Source: Plasmodium malariae
Taxonomy: Eukaryota; Apicomplexa; Aconoidasida; Haemosporida; Plasmodiidae
Reading direction: 5' to 3'
Assembly (NCBI RefSeq): GCF_900090045.1
Contig: NC_041781.1
Span: forward strand, 1,968,001-2,032,000
DNA: 64,000 nt
Part shown: piece after piece, positions 28,401 through 39,932 of the stretch
Numbering within the stretch: position 1 is the stretch's first letter
Layout of the letters: each line of letters begins with the position of its first letter
Program-made: the position numbers and the translations under genes
Notes under the pieces: model-generated
What the model was told of the DNA's origin: nothing
Seen by the model: the letters and a program-made list of their open reading frames with translations, nothing else
The model's database searches: none

Positions 28401-31047
28401 GATAATTTAAGTGCTACATCTATAATAAATAATCGAGAAATACACTAATGTTACATATCAAATTTTTTCAGAGATAGAAAATTTTTTGAAAAACTATTAT
28501 ATAGGAAATTTATTCCTTCATATATAATACATGAAATGTAACTATTACACTCGGAAAAAAAAATTATTACATGCAGTATGTACTAAAATCTTTTTAACAT
28601 TCGCTGTATCAGAAAAACGCTTGATAATAGGATTTATATTATATACGTAATTAGGAATGTACGATAGATTTACAAGGTATTTTTTATCGTTTGTTGTTTT
28701 GAGTATTTTCGCGGTTGTTCAAATCTTGGGTAAACTATTACTATACGTATTTGAAGTGAAAGAAAATTCAGTTAAAGCATATTTACATTGAAACAGTGTT
28801 TTGAAGAAAAATGTTTTTCTGGAAACTAATAAAAATCTACATTATTTTTGCATAATATTATATTTTCAAAATATTTCCTTGTTAAATACATATATATTTT
28901 ATTTAGGAAACGATAAGTTATATGAATATTTCTTTAAAAATAAGGGTAAAAATGTATATTCTAAATATTTATAGTAGTAGCATGTTATTCTAAATGTTTT
29001 CTCATTATGATATAATATGTTAAAGTTGTCTATTAATCTGAATTAACATATATATATGTATATATATATAATGTGCTTTATAAAGTGGAAAAATTGATAT
29101 TTCCCTGTATTCATAACAATGTATGTGCTTTATATAAAAAAAATATGTATATAAATGTTTAATTTAAATTTTTATAGTAAGAACTATGTATTCGCTAAAT
29201 TTAATACATGAAGTTACATTTAAAATATCATTCAATTTAGTGAGATAATTTATATTTTTAACAATTATATTTTTTCTTTTTTCTTTTTTCTATATTAAGA
29301 ATTTAATTATTTTGAGAATTTTTCAAAGAAACACATTATATTTTATTTTTTATTTAATGTTTTTATTTTTTTCTTCATTTAATAAAACTATAATTTTGTG
29401 TTTTAATCAATTTATATGTATTTTCTAGGTACGCGTGAACATAATAAATAATTTATGTAAAAAGTATTTTGATAATTATATATTTAAAACATAACATAAA
29501 AATATTTTTACTAAATTTTTATATATTTCACATGTTTCAATTATGATATTGTTATAATATATAAATATTATTTTATTTTTAAGAACAAGTTATTAATAGA
29601 ACATTATTATTTTAAAAATCCGTAAAGCTTTATAATTATATGAATGACTTAAGAAGCATTTGTGGTATTATTTTTTTATTTAATAAGTTGTTATAGATAA
29701 TTCTGCATTATAAATATTACCTAAATTTCTTCATTAAAAAGTATGGCGATAAAAAAAATTATTTTTTTTTTTTGTTTTGGAATACATTAAGTGAATATAT
29801 TTTTGAAGCTGTTTTAGTCTTATGTTATATTGCGACAATAAAACAATTACTATATTGATTCAATCTTAAAGAATAATTGTACATTAAATGATATTAATTC
29901 ATTTTTAATGAAGTTCAATTAAGGTTTAAATAAAATATAAATAACTTTTAATGTTAAATATATATTTTTCCATATCATGCATACATATTAATAATAATGT
30001 ATGCATTTTTGTTGATTTTTATTTTTTCTTTATAGATAAGTTTTCCGGAGCAGTAATAAGGTATTAAATACGTGTAAAATTATAGATAATTTACATTAGT
30101 AGCTTCTAAATTTTTGGAATTTTCTTTTCATCTTCTTTTTATTAATATAATGATAAACAAAAGGAAATTAATTTTATTTATATAAGTCAATTCATATAAA
30201 CGTTATTATGCTATTATAAATATATAAGCACTTATATATTTTAAGTAAATATTAAGCTATGATATGTCTGAAATTGTTAATTACAAATTACATAATTTTT
30301 CAATACGTTTTATTTAAGTGCCTTACAAGTAATTAAATTGTATATTTATTAAAATTACTATTTTGTAATTTCCATTTGAACCTCCTAATTTAGATTGATA
30401 TTTTATTTGTTAATTATAAGGTATTAAAATTTGAAAATTTATTCCTTAAATCATGTAGAATACTATGTATTCCTTTTTTCTTGTTTAAATACAGTTGGAC
30501 ACTAACAAGTTGATAATAATTTTTGGAAGGTTGCAAAAAAAAATTTACCTTCTGATAAAAATTTTAATACAATTCATATTTTTATTTATTTGTTTTTTGC
30601 AATATTTATATTTCTTTTAAATATATATATTAGATAAATGAATTTAAAAAATTAAAGAAAGAAATTATGATATAAAATAAAATTAATAATTCGAATTTTT
30701 AAAAATATATATACTTGAACAAAAAATAAACATTTATTTACATTAAAAATATAAATTGTTCATATATTATGTAGGGAGATTTTAATTTTTTTAAATATTT
30801 TATAGTATATAAAATAATATATGTATTTTAACATTAACTAATGTATGTTCTATACTTAATATAGAACAAAACATTTTAGCAAATTATTCATTTTTTAATT
30901 TATTTTTACTATTATTATATTGTTAAAAAAACTATGATTTTATATAAAAAATATCCAATTGGGGGAATATATGATGTTTATGGAATTATAATAATATATA
31001 GGAAAATATTAAAACCAGTAGTTATTCTATGAATAATTATAACAATA
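25401..31047. other. A+T-rich intergenic DNA with one gene relic
   Basis: No intact gene. Only the degraded exported-protein-like sequence at about 27978-28540 was recognised. The rest is A+T-rich, with AT microsatellite tracts near 25893-25914. Confidence 0.5.
27978..28540 (+). pseudogene. Degraded exported-protein-like gene (two exons)
   Basis: Exon 1 from 27978 reads MRRISYII, then after a one-base shift KIPTFMRFIRLSYYFNN, resembling the hydrophobic signal exon of subtelomeric exported proteins. A T-run and AG at 28191-28192 form an acceptor, followed by CIYDKYVDNTNSKGRTF, NSRKGIL and then a stop. The Arg-rich stretch sits where a PEXEL would be. Further on (about 28472) DRKFFEKLLYRKF resembles the xKKILYKKYG region of such proteins. 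At least one frameshift and two stops are present. The family assignment is by resemblance only. Confidence 0.4.
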
Positions 31048-31082
31048 GATTATATCCATATTCTCTATATTCTATACTGTAG
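31048..31082 (+). promoter_or_regulatory. Conserved fam upstream element
   Basis: TATATCCATATTCTCTATA then TTCTATACTGTAG, starting 419 bp before the start codon at 31467. Confidence 0.5.
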
Positions 31083-31466
31083 ATAAATTCAATATTTACA
31101 AATAGCAAAAAAAAAAAAAAAAATTTTTTTTTCGAAAAGGATTAATAATAACATTTATACATTTACAATTATATGTAACTAAATTATATATTCTAAATAT
31201 GTATGAATTAAAATAAATTATATTATTGTATTTAAAGTAGATTTTGGCGAATAAAATTGAAATAAAAATTTTAAAATAAATTATAACATTTATTGTTTTC
31301 TTTCTGTTTTATAGAATGTATTATTGATATTTTTGTTACATAATTTTTTTATGGAACAGAATAATAAAAAATTAAAAAAATAGATGTAGTGCCACAATTA
31401 AATGTATATTACATGAATATAATTTTTTTTTTAATTGAACATACTACCACATATAAATTTTATATA

Positions 31467-32482
31467 ATGGAAAAAAAAAATAAGTTACTCTTATTTATTA
31501 ATATCGCTACGTTTATACCTTTAACATGGATATGTCATTTTAGCAATGAAACTGTATGTTAATATTATTTAATGATATTTGCAAATATTTCTTTTTCTTG
31601 TGCTTTATATTTATTAATAATTTTCTTTAGCATAATATTACTGATTCTTTTTAATTATAAATATTTACTTTATTGTTTTAGATGACATTTTATGAATCTT
31701 TGGGTGAAAATTATAAAAATGACAAAAAATTAAATAAAAAGAATTATCGATTATTAGCAAAATGTAAACATAATAAGGATTCGTGTACTATGGGGTTAAA
31801 AGAAGGGATACCAAATAATGATATGAAAGAAAGAAAAGATATATCTAATAATGAAAACATATTTGCACAATTAAATAGACAATCAAATAGAAGTTTATCA
31901 AGGAATATAGAAAGGCACAAAAAAGATAAGAAAAATAATTCTCGTATATTTGAAACAAAACAATATTCACGTTTCGAAAAAAAGATATTCAAGGAACTTG
32001 ATTATGCTAACTTTCTTAAAAACAACAGGGGGATTAGTAATAGGATTTACCACAAAATAATACGTAAAAAGTACGGATTTCGATTAGGTTTACCTATATT
32101 TTTTGTTTTGTTGTTATCCATATTACTTTTACTAGATTTATTCGTGGGTTATGGACTTATAAATGGTTTGTTTAAGGTTTTGAATATTATCTCTGTATCT
32201 TTGGGGTACGAAGCTAAAGGAAGTGTGAAAGCAGTACAAGAAATGTTGAAACCTCTGCATAACTGGTTGATAAATTCCCCTTTTAGTTCATTCTTCAAAT
32301 CTGTTAAAGAATTAAGTAATGTGGGGGATAAAGTAAGTAAGCATTATTATATAACAGGCTTCTTTGGTTTTCTGATATATTTTATACCCCTCTTTATAAT
32401 AGGTGTTACATGTATATTAAGGGTTTTTTACTACCATAAAAAAGTTAAAAAATATGAAAAAATTAAGTTCAAAAAAAGGTAA
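31467..32482 (+). CDS. Fam-m-like exported protein (fam-l/fam-m superfamily)
   Basis: Exons 31467-31553 and 31682-32482, intron of 128 bp in phase 0, about 295 residues, the longest of the seven. Signal exon MEKKNKLLLFINIATFIPLT followed by WICHFSNET. Exon 2 opens MTFYESLGENYK, has YRLLAKCKHNKDS and a polar spacer, then the subtype block SRIFETKQYSRFEKKIF, KELDYANFLKNNRGIS, KKYGFRLG. Membrane segment one is the leucine/isoleucine run before LLDLFVGYG; segment two is FLIYFIPLFIIGVTCIL. The long inter-membrane loop carries SVKAVQEMLKPLHNWL and accounts for the extra length. No lesion seen. Unlike the other fam-m-like genes it is followed by a fam-l-like gene and lacks the full downstream block. 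Confidence 0.88.
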
Positions 32483-34756
32483 AATGAACAATAAGAAATA
32501 CGAATGTTTCTATAAGGAAATGATTAATATGAAGTAATAACATTTCTATATTTAGTTATATATCTATTAAACATTCTTATAATTGATTACTTTTATTTAA
32601 GTGCACCTACATGAACAAGGAATTTTTGATATACAACAATAGAAAAATATATTCTTAGATTTTTTTGAATTTGAACCTATTATTTTTCTTCAAAATGTAT
32701 TTTAAATTATTATTTCATTTCACTACATATTATGACTTAAAATATATATTTGTGTATTTATATATACTTTCATAGAAAAATATATATGCGTCTTAAAAAG
32801 AATTAATTATAGTAAAATTTTTATTGTTTCGTTTAAGCCGTATGTTATTTTATATTTGAACTATATGAACAAGTATTTTTTATTTTTTCACTTTTTCTAA
32901 TTTAAAATTATTATATGTTGATATAATTCAAAAAATGTGCTTCACTACTTTAAAATAAAAAAATAACGGGACTTATTTTGTAAGTAACTACATGAAGTGC
33001 ATGAATTTCGTTGCATTGAAATATATATATATATTTACTTAAAAATACATATTAATTATTCTATAAATTAGGTTTTATGAGACATGTGTTATAAATAATA
33101 CATATTTTAATAGTGCTTTTATTAATTGTTTAACTTTTGTTCCTAGTTTGAAAGGGAAAAAATAAATATATAAAAAAATAATAACTTTATTGTGTATGGG
33201 TTATCAATTATTTGCTTAAAAACATTGAATTTGTGATTTTTTTTATTTAAGTGAACTGCTAAAACCATTTGTTATTTTATTATTGTTCATAATTTAGGAG
33301 TTAATTCAATTTTTCAAAAAATAATTAAATTTAATTTGTATTGAAAATTTATGAATAAATAAACTGTATATATTTCATTATTTTTTACATCGTTAATGGA
33401 CAACCTTATTGAATTAAATGTAATTATATATCAATAAATAGTACATTGAAATAGTTTTCGTTTTATTATTGTTTTTCCATAATTGTAAACATCTAAGAAT
33501 GTACTATATATCTATAAAAATAAAAATTTCTACCAAGGGTAAAAAACATAAATGCATTCTTTTTTTCAGTAAAATAAGCACACATAGATAAATATTTATA
33601 TATGAATTTTATTTTATATGCTTGTATTTAAATATATTAATTTGAACATTAATATAATTTCATAGATGTACATATGTTTACATAGTCTATATTAACCATT
33701 AGTAATTTTTTCATATTAATAATATAAATTTTATAAACAAAATAAAAATGAAAAAAAATATATTTTTATATAAATGATTTATAAATAGATAATATTTTTT
33801 TATTCTTTTAATAAATATTATTAAATTATATCAAAATGAGGACACAATTTTTGTAATAAAGTTTTGCCTAAATAATACTAATTTATAAGAATTTCCATGT
33901 AACATTTTCCCAAGTAATTTATATGGTTATATGTTACTATTTATATAAGATTTCTTATAGATTCAAATGAAAATAATATTAAAATATTAATATATATATT
34001 AATTATCCAATTTATATATTTTTTGAAAAGTATTTTTTAGTCAATATATTGACCAAAGTATATATTTTTCTTTGTAAAAGTATACATAGGACCTATAGAA
34101 AATTAGGCTAATATGTATGGGAATATAGTATGGTGAAAATAAATATATAGATAATAAAAATTTTAATAAGTACATATATATATTTTTTTTATTAATTAAT
34201 ATTACTAAATTTTATTAAACTATTTTAGTCCATTTATATAATAAATATATGCACAGAAAAGACAAATACTACTATTTTGACAATGTTTATTTTATTTATT
34301 TTTTTTCTTCCTATTTAATATATATTCTATGTAAGCAAAAATTAATTAAAAAAAATATATAAAAAATTAAGTAGTTTAATATAAATATTTTTCTTTAATT
34401 AATAGTGGTATATATTAAACATAATTAAAAATAATATTCAAAAATTATGGTAGAATATTAAAAAATCAATTTTTATTTGTATTTATAATATATGTTTCTG
34501 CGTATATGAGTTTGTAGTTTATATATTTAATACTATAAAGGATTGTATGGGTTGAGGTATTATCTAAAGCTTCTGTTTTTATTATTATAAAACAAAATAT
34601 AATTCTATCATTATATTATTACCATTGATATACTGTTAAAATAATATATGTTTTTTAAGAGAAATGAGAGATCCTTCTAAAATAAAATGCTTATACTCTT
34701 ATTATTATTATTATAGCATCCATAAAAATTGTACTTATAGTATTCATATATAGAGC
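32483..34756 (+). repeat. Truncated downstream block (partial fourth copy)
   Basis: The 3' flank resembles those of the other fam genes. A segment at about 33960-34050 (TTCAAATGAAAATAATATT and neighbours) matches copy 1 near 9350 and copy 3 near 60065. The later anchors (pyrimidine tract, TGCATGTA region) are absent, and the sequence passes into the upstream region of the next fam gene. Confidence 0.4.
32895..32930 (+). other. Conserved fam downstream element (weak)
   Basis: TTCTAATTTAAAATTATTATA, 413 bp after the stop codon. Position fits the other copies; sequence is the most diverged. Confidence 0.3.
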
Positions 34757-34800
34757 ATTATATTATCTATATTCTCTACGTTATATATTCTATATAAACA
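34757..34800 (+). promoter_or_regulatory. Conserved fam upstream element
   Basis: TTATCTATATTCTCTACGTT then ATTCTATATAAACA, starting 436 bp before the start codon at 35193. Its second half matches the copy at 6485-6530. Confidence 0.5.
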
Positions 34801-35192
34801 TAACATTTAGATATATTTTGAAATCATTTATATTTTTGTTTGCTATTTTCTTTTGGAAAAATTTAATAAAAAAAATTACTTAATTAGTGTACTACATTAA
34901 ATAATAAAACTATAGTATTTGAATAATTATGAATAAAATTATATTATCTTATATTGACGAGAGTTAATTTTTTATAAATAAAATTAAGATTAAAATTTTA
35001 GAATATGTATTTAAAATTTTTTTACTGTATATGTTGTAGCATGTGTTATAGTTATATAATTTTTATTAATTTTTTACAAATCAATAACAAAAAAATATTT
35101 GTAAAATAAATGTAGCATCCCTTATAATTAGAAGTATATTATATTATTATTAATTGTTTCCTTAGTATATTAGAGAATTAAATATATTTATA

Positions 35193-36091
35193 ATGAAACA
35201 AATAGTTAAGTCAATTTTATTTATTAAAATTTTTGCGTTTATCCTTTTAACTGGGATATGTCATTTTAAAAATGATGTGGTATGATATTATCATTTAAGG
35301 GTATTTAAATTATTCATATTTTACGTGTTCTATTATTATTAGTAATGTTTCATATAATTAATTATTTATCCATTAAATAACAAATACATACTTTATATAT
35401 TTTTTATTTTTAGAACACGTTTAATAAATCCATGGATGGAGAGTACACACTTGGAAGAAAATTAGATATAAAAACATTTCGATTACTTGCAAAATGTAAG
35501 CACGATAAGGATTCAAATATTTTAGAGTTCAAACAAAATATACAAAACAATACAAAGTGCAAAAAAAAGGATATAGCTATTAATGAAAAAGGGGACAAAG
35601 ATAAAAACAAGAAATCTAATAAAAGTCCATTAAATAAGGCACAATACTATACCGAAGTTATAGATTATAATAATGGAATGTTTGATGGAAAACATTTTCA
35701 TTTTGAAAAAAAATGGATTAAAAAAAAAGATTACGATAATTTTCTTGAAAGAAACAGGAGAATTTGTGATATATCATTAAGAAAAATAAGATTTAGAAAG
35801 TATAGCATTGGAGTTGCTATGTTTTTAATTTTTCTCTTGCTGGGAATAGGAATACCCATATTATCAAGTTTACCATCCTTGAAAGAGGCATGGGAAAGCA
35901 TTACAAACAATGGAATATTGAAAACATTGAAAGATAATGTAGAAGCATGGGGAGAAAACGTACTTTCCTATCTTATTATAGCATTATTTAGCGTACTTAT
36001 GGTTATGTTAGCTATTATGCTTATAGTAGGGTTCTACAAGATTTTAAGAAATAATGAAAAATATAACAAAATTAAGTTAATAAAGGAGTAA
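35193..36091 (+). CDS. Fam-l-like exported protein (fam-l/fam-m superfamily)
   Basis: Exons 35193-35279 and 35414-36091, intron of 134 bp in phase 0, about 254 residues. Signal exon MKQIVKSILFIKIFAFILLT, then GICHFKNDV. Exon 2 opens NTFNKSMDGEYT, then FRLLAKCKHDKDSN (R-L-L-A-K, imperfect PEXEL) and a lysine-rich spacer. The subtype block follows: AQYYTEVIDYNNGM, FDGKHFHFEKKWIKKKDYD, NRRICDI. Membrane segments: MFLIFLLLGIGIPIL and a second one rich in Leu, Val and Met before YKILRNNEKYNKIKL. No lesion. Same-strand doublet with the fam-m-like gene 2.7 kb upstream, in reverse order to the 15-19 kb and 52-58 kb doublets. Confidence 0.88.
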
Positions 36092-37418
36092 AAGGAATAA
36101 TAAAAAATTCATATGTTTATATAATGAAAATTTTAATATAAAGTAATTAGCGTAATATTTTTTGTGATTTGATTAATGAGAATACATATAATTTCTAAAA
36201 TATTATAAATGCATATGTGTATAACTGGTGTTTTTAATGCACAACATATATATATTTTCTTTGCTCTTTTTGAATTTAAATATTTTAATGCTTTTGAATT
36301 TGAATAGATATTATTATTGTATCTTAATAAATATTATTACATAAAGTATTTATTTATATTTTTAAATATATTTCTATAAAAAATATGGGTTTATTCTCAA
36401 ATGTTTATGTATTATAGTACAAAACAGATAATTATTTATTACTCTAGAAATTGATGTTTGTAATAAAATATTTTTCTTTCTATATTGTGAATTGTAATCT
36501 AAAATTATTATTTGTTCAGGTAAATAAGAAAGTGTATTATTTTAAAATTAACAAGTATATCTTGCATTTTATTAAAAGAACCATAGTAAATATATTTCGA
36601 TGTATTGATATATATATATATGTTATTTTACTTAAGAAAAAACTTAATATTTATTATATATAATATGTTTTAAGTGAAATGTGTTATAAATTATATCAAC
36701 TGTAAAAATCCTTTTATTAAAATTTTAGTTTTTCTTACATGAAATAAAAGTAAAATTATAAACACATAATTAAGTAATATCCTTTTACATAGGATTCTTA
36801 GTTAAGAACTTATGGATTATATTTTAATTTCATTTTTATTCTTATTTTATTTTATAAGTTTATAAATATTATTAAATATACAATCAATTATTATTTAAAA
36901 AGAAAAAAATATAATTCATAGTTTTAAGAAAATACAATATTTTTTTTCATATAAACTTAAAAAAAAGTTAAAAGAAATAAATTTAGAATTATAAAAACAT
37001 TTTTCTAATTGTTAATGTTTTCTTGTTTAAATCTTATATCTTTAATACATAAATGAAAGCAATCTTTGAAGCACTAAAATTATTTCTTTATAAAAATTAA
37101 ATTAAGTATATATCGAATTTTTAGAACTAAGCAAATAATTTTTATAGATTAATTCTGGTTAAAATATATTAAGTAGATAGTAAATAAAAGAAGTTGTAAG
37201 ATAATATTACTTTATTACTTTTATATTTTATTTTTGTTATGAGTCACAGTATGTGGTTGACAATGTATGTAAATATATATTTTAATAAATAATTACTGTT
37301 TAAATAATAACAATAATTAACAATTATAACAAACTAAATTTTGCTTTTATTCTAATTATATTTGTGCATCATGTTCTCCGAACTTTGTTTTTACTAAATC
37401 TATGCTTACTGTAAAGAA
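36092..37418. other. 3' flank of fam-l-like gene, A+T-rich
   Basis: Contains the conserved downstream element and AAGAAAAAACTTAATATTTA near 36635, as after other fam genes. A 70-codon open frame at 36451-36663 lies over this conserved non-coding flank and was not accepted as a gene. Confidence 0.5.
36498..36535 (+). other. Conserved fam downstream element
   Basis: ATCTAAAATTATTATTTGTT then CAGGTAAATAAGAAAGT, 407 bp after the stop codon. Confidence 0.45.
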
Positions 37419-37505
37419 ATGATAATTAAAAATAAAATTTGGAACCTCATTATCATTAAAATTATTTCATTTATCCTTTTTAAATGAATATTTCAATGTT
37501 TGAAT
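37419..37505 (+). pseudogene. Relic of a fam-l/fam-m first exon
   Basis: ATG at 37419 opens MIIKNKIWNLIIIKIISFI, then LFK, a TGA, and IFQCLNN. This lines up with the family signal exon (..FIKIxxFILLTWICHFSND), with the TGA at the invariant tryptophan position (TGG to TGA). No matching second exon was found before the pir-like sequence that follows, so only a fragment of the gene survives. Confidence 0.45.
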
Positions 37506-37620
37506 AATTTTCTATAAAATCAATATTACATGTATTTTTTTTTATTATTTTGAACGCAATATTAAGTATAGTGCAAAATATATTATATATTGTTAATAAC
37601 TAAAATTCATATTTATAGTA

Positions 37621-38248
37621 AAATCCAAAGACGTATGTAACTATGTACAATAAAAAAATGAGTGCGTACATGAAGTTTACAATTAACAAATTACCATGGT
37701 GCCTAAAAATTTCATGTAATGAGAAATGAAATCATCCTTTTCTAAATTATTATCCTTATTTGAATGTATAGATAATAAATTGTGTAGATAATATAGAAAT
37801 GCATTCTATCTGGAACCTCAATAAAATAAGAATTACATTTCTATTTCTCAGATTCTATAAACATAAACATGCTACTTGCATTTATATTTATGGGAATATT
37901 TGTTGTATTTTTCTTTTTATATGGAGAAAATAAAAACGAAAAATAGGCATTTAAATACTATTTGTTATTATTAAAATTTACCTTATCAAAAAATTTATAA
38001 TGAAGTGACACTATTTTTATTATTTATCATATATCAATTTTTTTAATCATATGTGTGTTATGTATATAATAAGGTATTAATGCAGATAAAAAACTATAAG
38101 AATAATGCTAGAGCAGAACATATTTATGAATTATAAAGTAATGGTTAGGATTTTTCCCATTTGAATTCAATTAAAATTAGAATTCATCTACCTTAGCGAC
38201 AATCATAAATCCCCTGTCAACAATGTCACATATAATATATATCAATAG
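37621..38248 (+). pseudogene. Decayed pir gene fragment
   Basis: Starting at 37621 one frame reads KSKDVCNYVQ, stop, KNECVHEVYN, with cysteine spacing like the middle of pir proteins. Then 37869-37946 encodes MLLAFIFMGIFVVFFFLYG, the usual pir membrane segment. A last-exon-like FFPFEFN starts at 38151 (compare FTPFGSW), and in another frame the tail DNHKSPVNNVTYNIYQ ends at 38246-38248. Several stops and frame changes are present. Pir identity rests on order and composition, so confidence is modest. Confidence 0.4.
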
Positions 38249-38788
38249 AAATAAAACGTTAAAACTGTTACATAATGTGTAACATTTTTAGTAATATTAA
38301 ATTGAAAGTGGACATATAATAAAATTTTTGAATAAAGTTATAAAACAAAAGTAGATATATACTTTATATTTTGATTAATGTTTTTATTCCAAGATTTTAC
38401 ATTTTTTATCTATATAATATTATTATTGGTATTGTTTCTAATGTTGTTTTTTTTCTGTAATACTAAGAAAATAGATACTACCTCATACTGTTATATAAGT
38501 ATATCCACTTTTGCTTTATCATCTTGTGTTATATGCTTAAGTTTTAAAATTATTTATATTTCATTCTAAGGAGAATCTTGTTTAAAGGAAATTTTCTACT
38601 ACTAATTTTAAAAATAGGATCGTATTTATTTTATTTTATTTTATTTTTTGAATATATATTATAGACATATATTCATTTCTTTATTTATTGTTTACATTGC
38701 TTTTTAATAAATTTGTACATAAGTGTAACACAAATATCACTAAGTATTATATTCTCTATTGAAAATAATATAAGCGGTTAATTTTACA
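38249..38788. other. Short intergenic stretch between pir sequences
   Basis: Contains a 63-codon plus-strand open frame (38378-38569) encoding two very hydrophobic stretches. It has no family features or splice partners that I can recognise. The last 30 bp before the pir stop codon on the minus strand are ordinary A+T-rich sequence. Confidence 0.35.
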
Positions 38789-39932
38789 TCAAGTGTCTCC
38801 TTGAGGTTGATAGGATATATTATGAAAACTTCCTTCATAATTTCTATTTACTTCTTCATGAAAGTTTTGTAAGTATTCTCTCGATTCTTCTTGAAATTTG
38901 TAATGTTCAATAATTTTTTTTTTTCGTAAACGATTATATATCCAAGATTTCAGTGGAGTAAACTACATCAAAATATATGTATATTTATTTAAAAATATAA
39001 TTTTTATATGCTTATAATTTTTGTGAAAATAAATTATTCTATATGTGATAAATTATTATTAATTTTAAGTATAATTCTTATTAACCTTATATAAAAAAAA
39101 TATAGCGAAAGACATCAGTAATACGATAGTTGTTGTCAAAATGGGAACAAATAAGTAATCTACTTCTTTAGGTGGTAATGTTTGTGGTAAACCTTCGCAT
39201 GGAGTGAATTTATTCATTTTATCATCATATGCATTCTTAAAATTGATTAACTCCTCACAAAAAGCGTCATTACTTTTTTTTGACATTCTTCGTAATTATT
39301 CTTATAAGAGCTATAAAGATTTTTAATATTATTACAAATATTACCACTAGTATCCTTGTCTTTACCTTTATATTCATTAAAATACTCATAATATCTGTAT
39401 AATCCTTTAAGTTTATCTAAAACATCTTGCCGAATAATTTTAATTTCCTCTATGCATATATTTTCTGTTTGGGACGAAAATTCATTATATTTCTGAAACC
39501 ACCTTGAATTATTGTATTTCTTATCTGAATTTATCCTATAATTTAAGTATTTACAACGTTTGACGCTATCATGTTTATAGAGATCCTTTATTTCAATTAA
39601 ATATCTACCAATAGCTTGACATGCATCAACTAAATCATCATTATCAGGCGCAATTGTCATACATTTTATTCCAGGATTTTCTCCATTCCTTTTTTCATTC
39701 TTAATATCTTGGATAGCTGTTTCAAATTCACTTTTATATTTAACATATAATGCCACGGTATTCTAAAAATAAAAAATATAAAATAATAATGTATAAATGC
39801 AAAAAACAAATTTTTCATTAAATAGATTTATCCATCATTTCTAGAACAACAAAACCTTGGATAAAATAATATATATAATAATTAAAAAACAAAAATAAAT
39901 TTTACGTTTTCTTCTGTAGTGTGATTTGTCAT
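38789..39932 (-). pseudogene. PIR gene with single-base frameshift
   Basis: Full-length three-exon pir on the minus strand: exon 1 39932-39906 (MTNHTTEEN), exon 2 39762-39086, exon 3 38962-38789, with GT-AG introns of 143 and 123 bp. Exon 2 begins NTVALYVKYKSEF, carries several cysteines (IKCMTIAP, VDACQAIGRYL, RCKYLNYRI, NICIEEIK), and ends with the membrane segment FVPILTTTIVLLMSFAIFF then LYK. Exon 3 opens FTPLKSWIYNRLRKK and ends SYQPQGDT. Exon 2 is one base short of a whole number of codons. The frame changes at an eight-A run (minus strand) near 39274-39281, between EECQKK and SNDAFCEEL. Everything else is intact, so this may be a recent pseudogene, a homopolymer sequencing error, or slippage-controlled. 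Confidence 0.82.

Noticed and set aside
38378..38569. 63-codon hydrophobic plus-strand frame
   Set aside because: Two hydrophobic stretches arise easily from T-rich DNA. No signal exon, splice partner or family similarity was seen.
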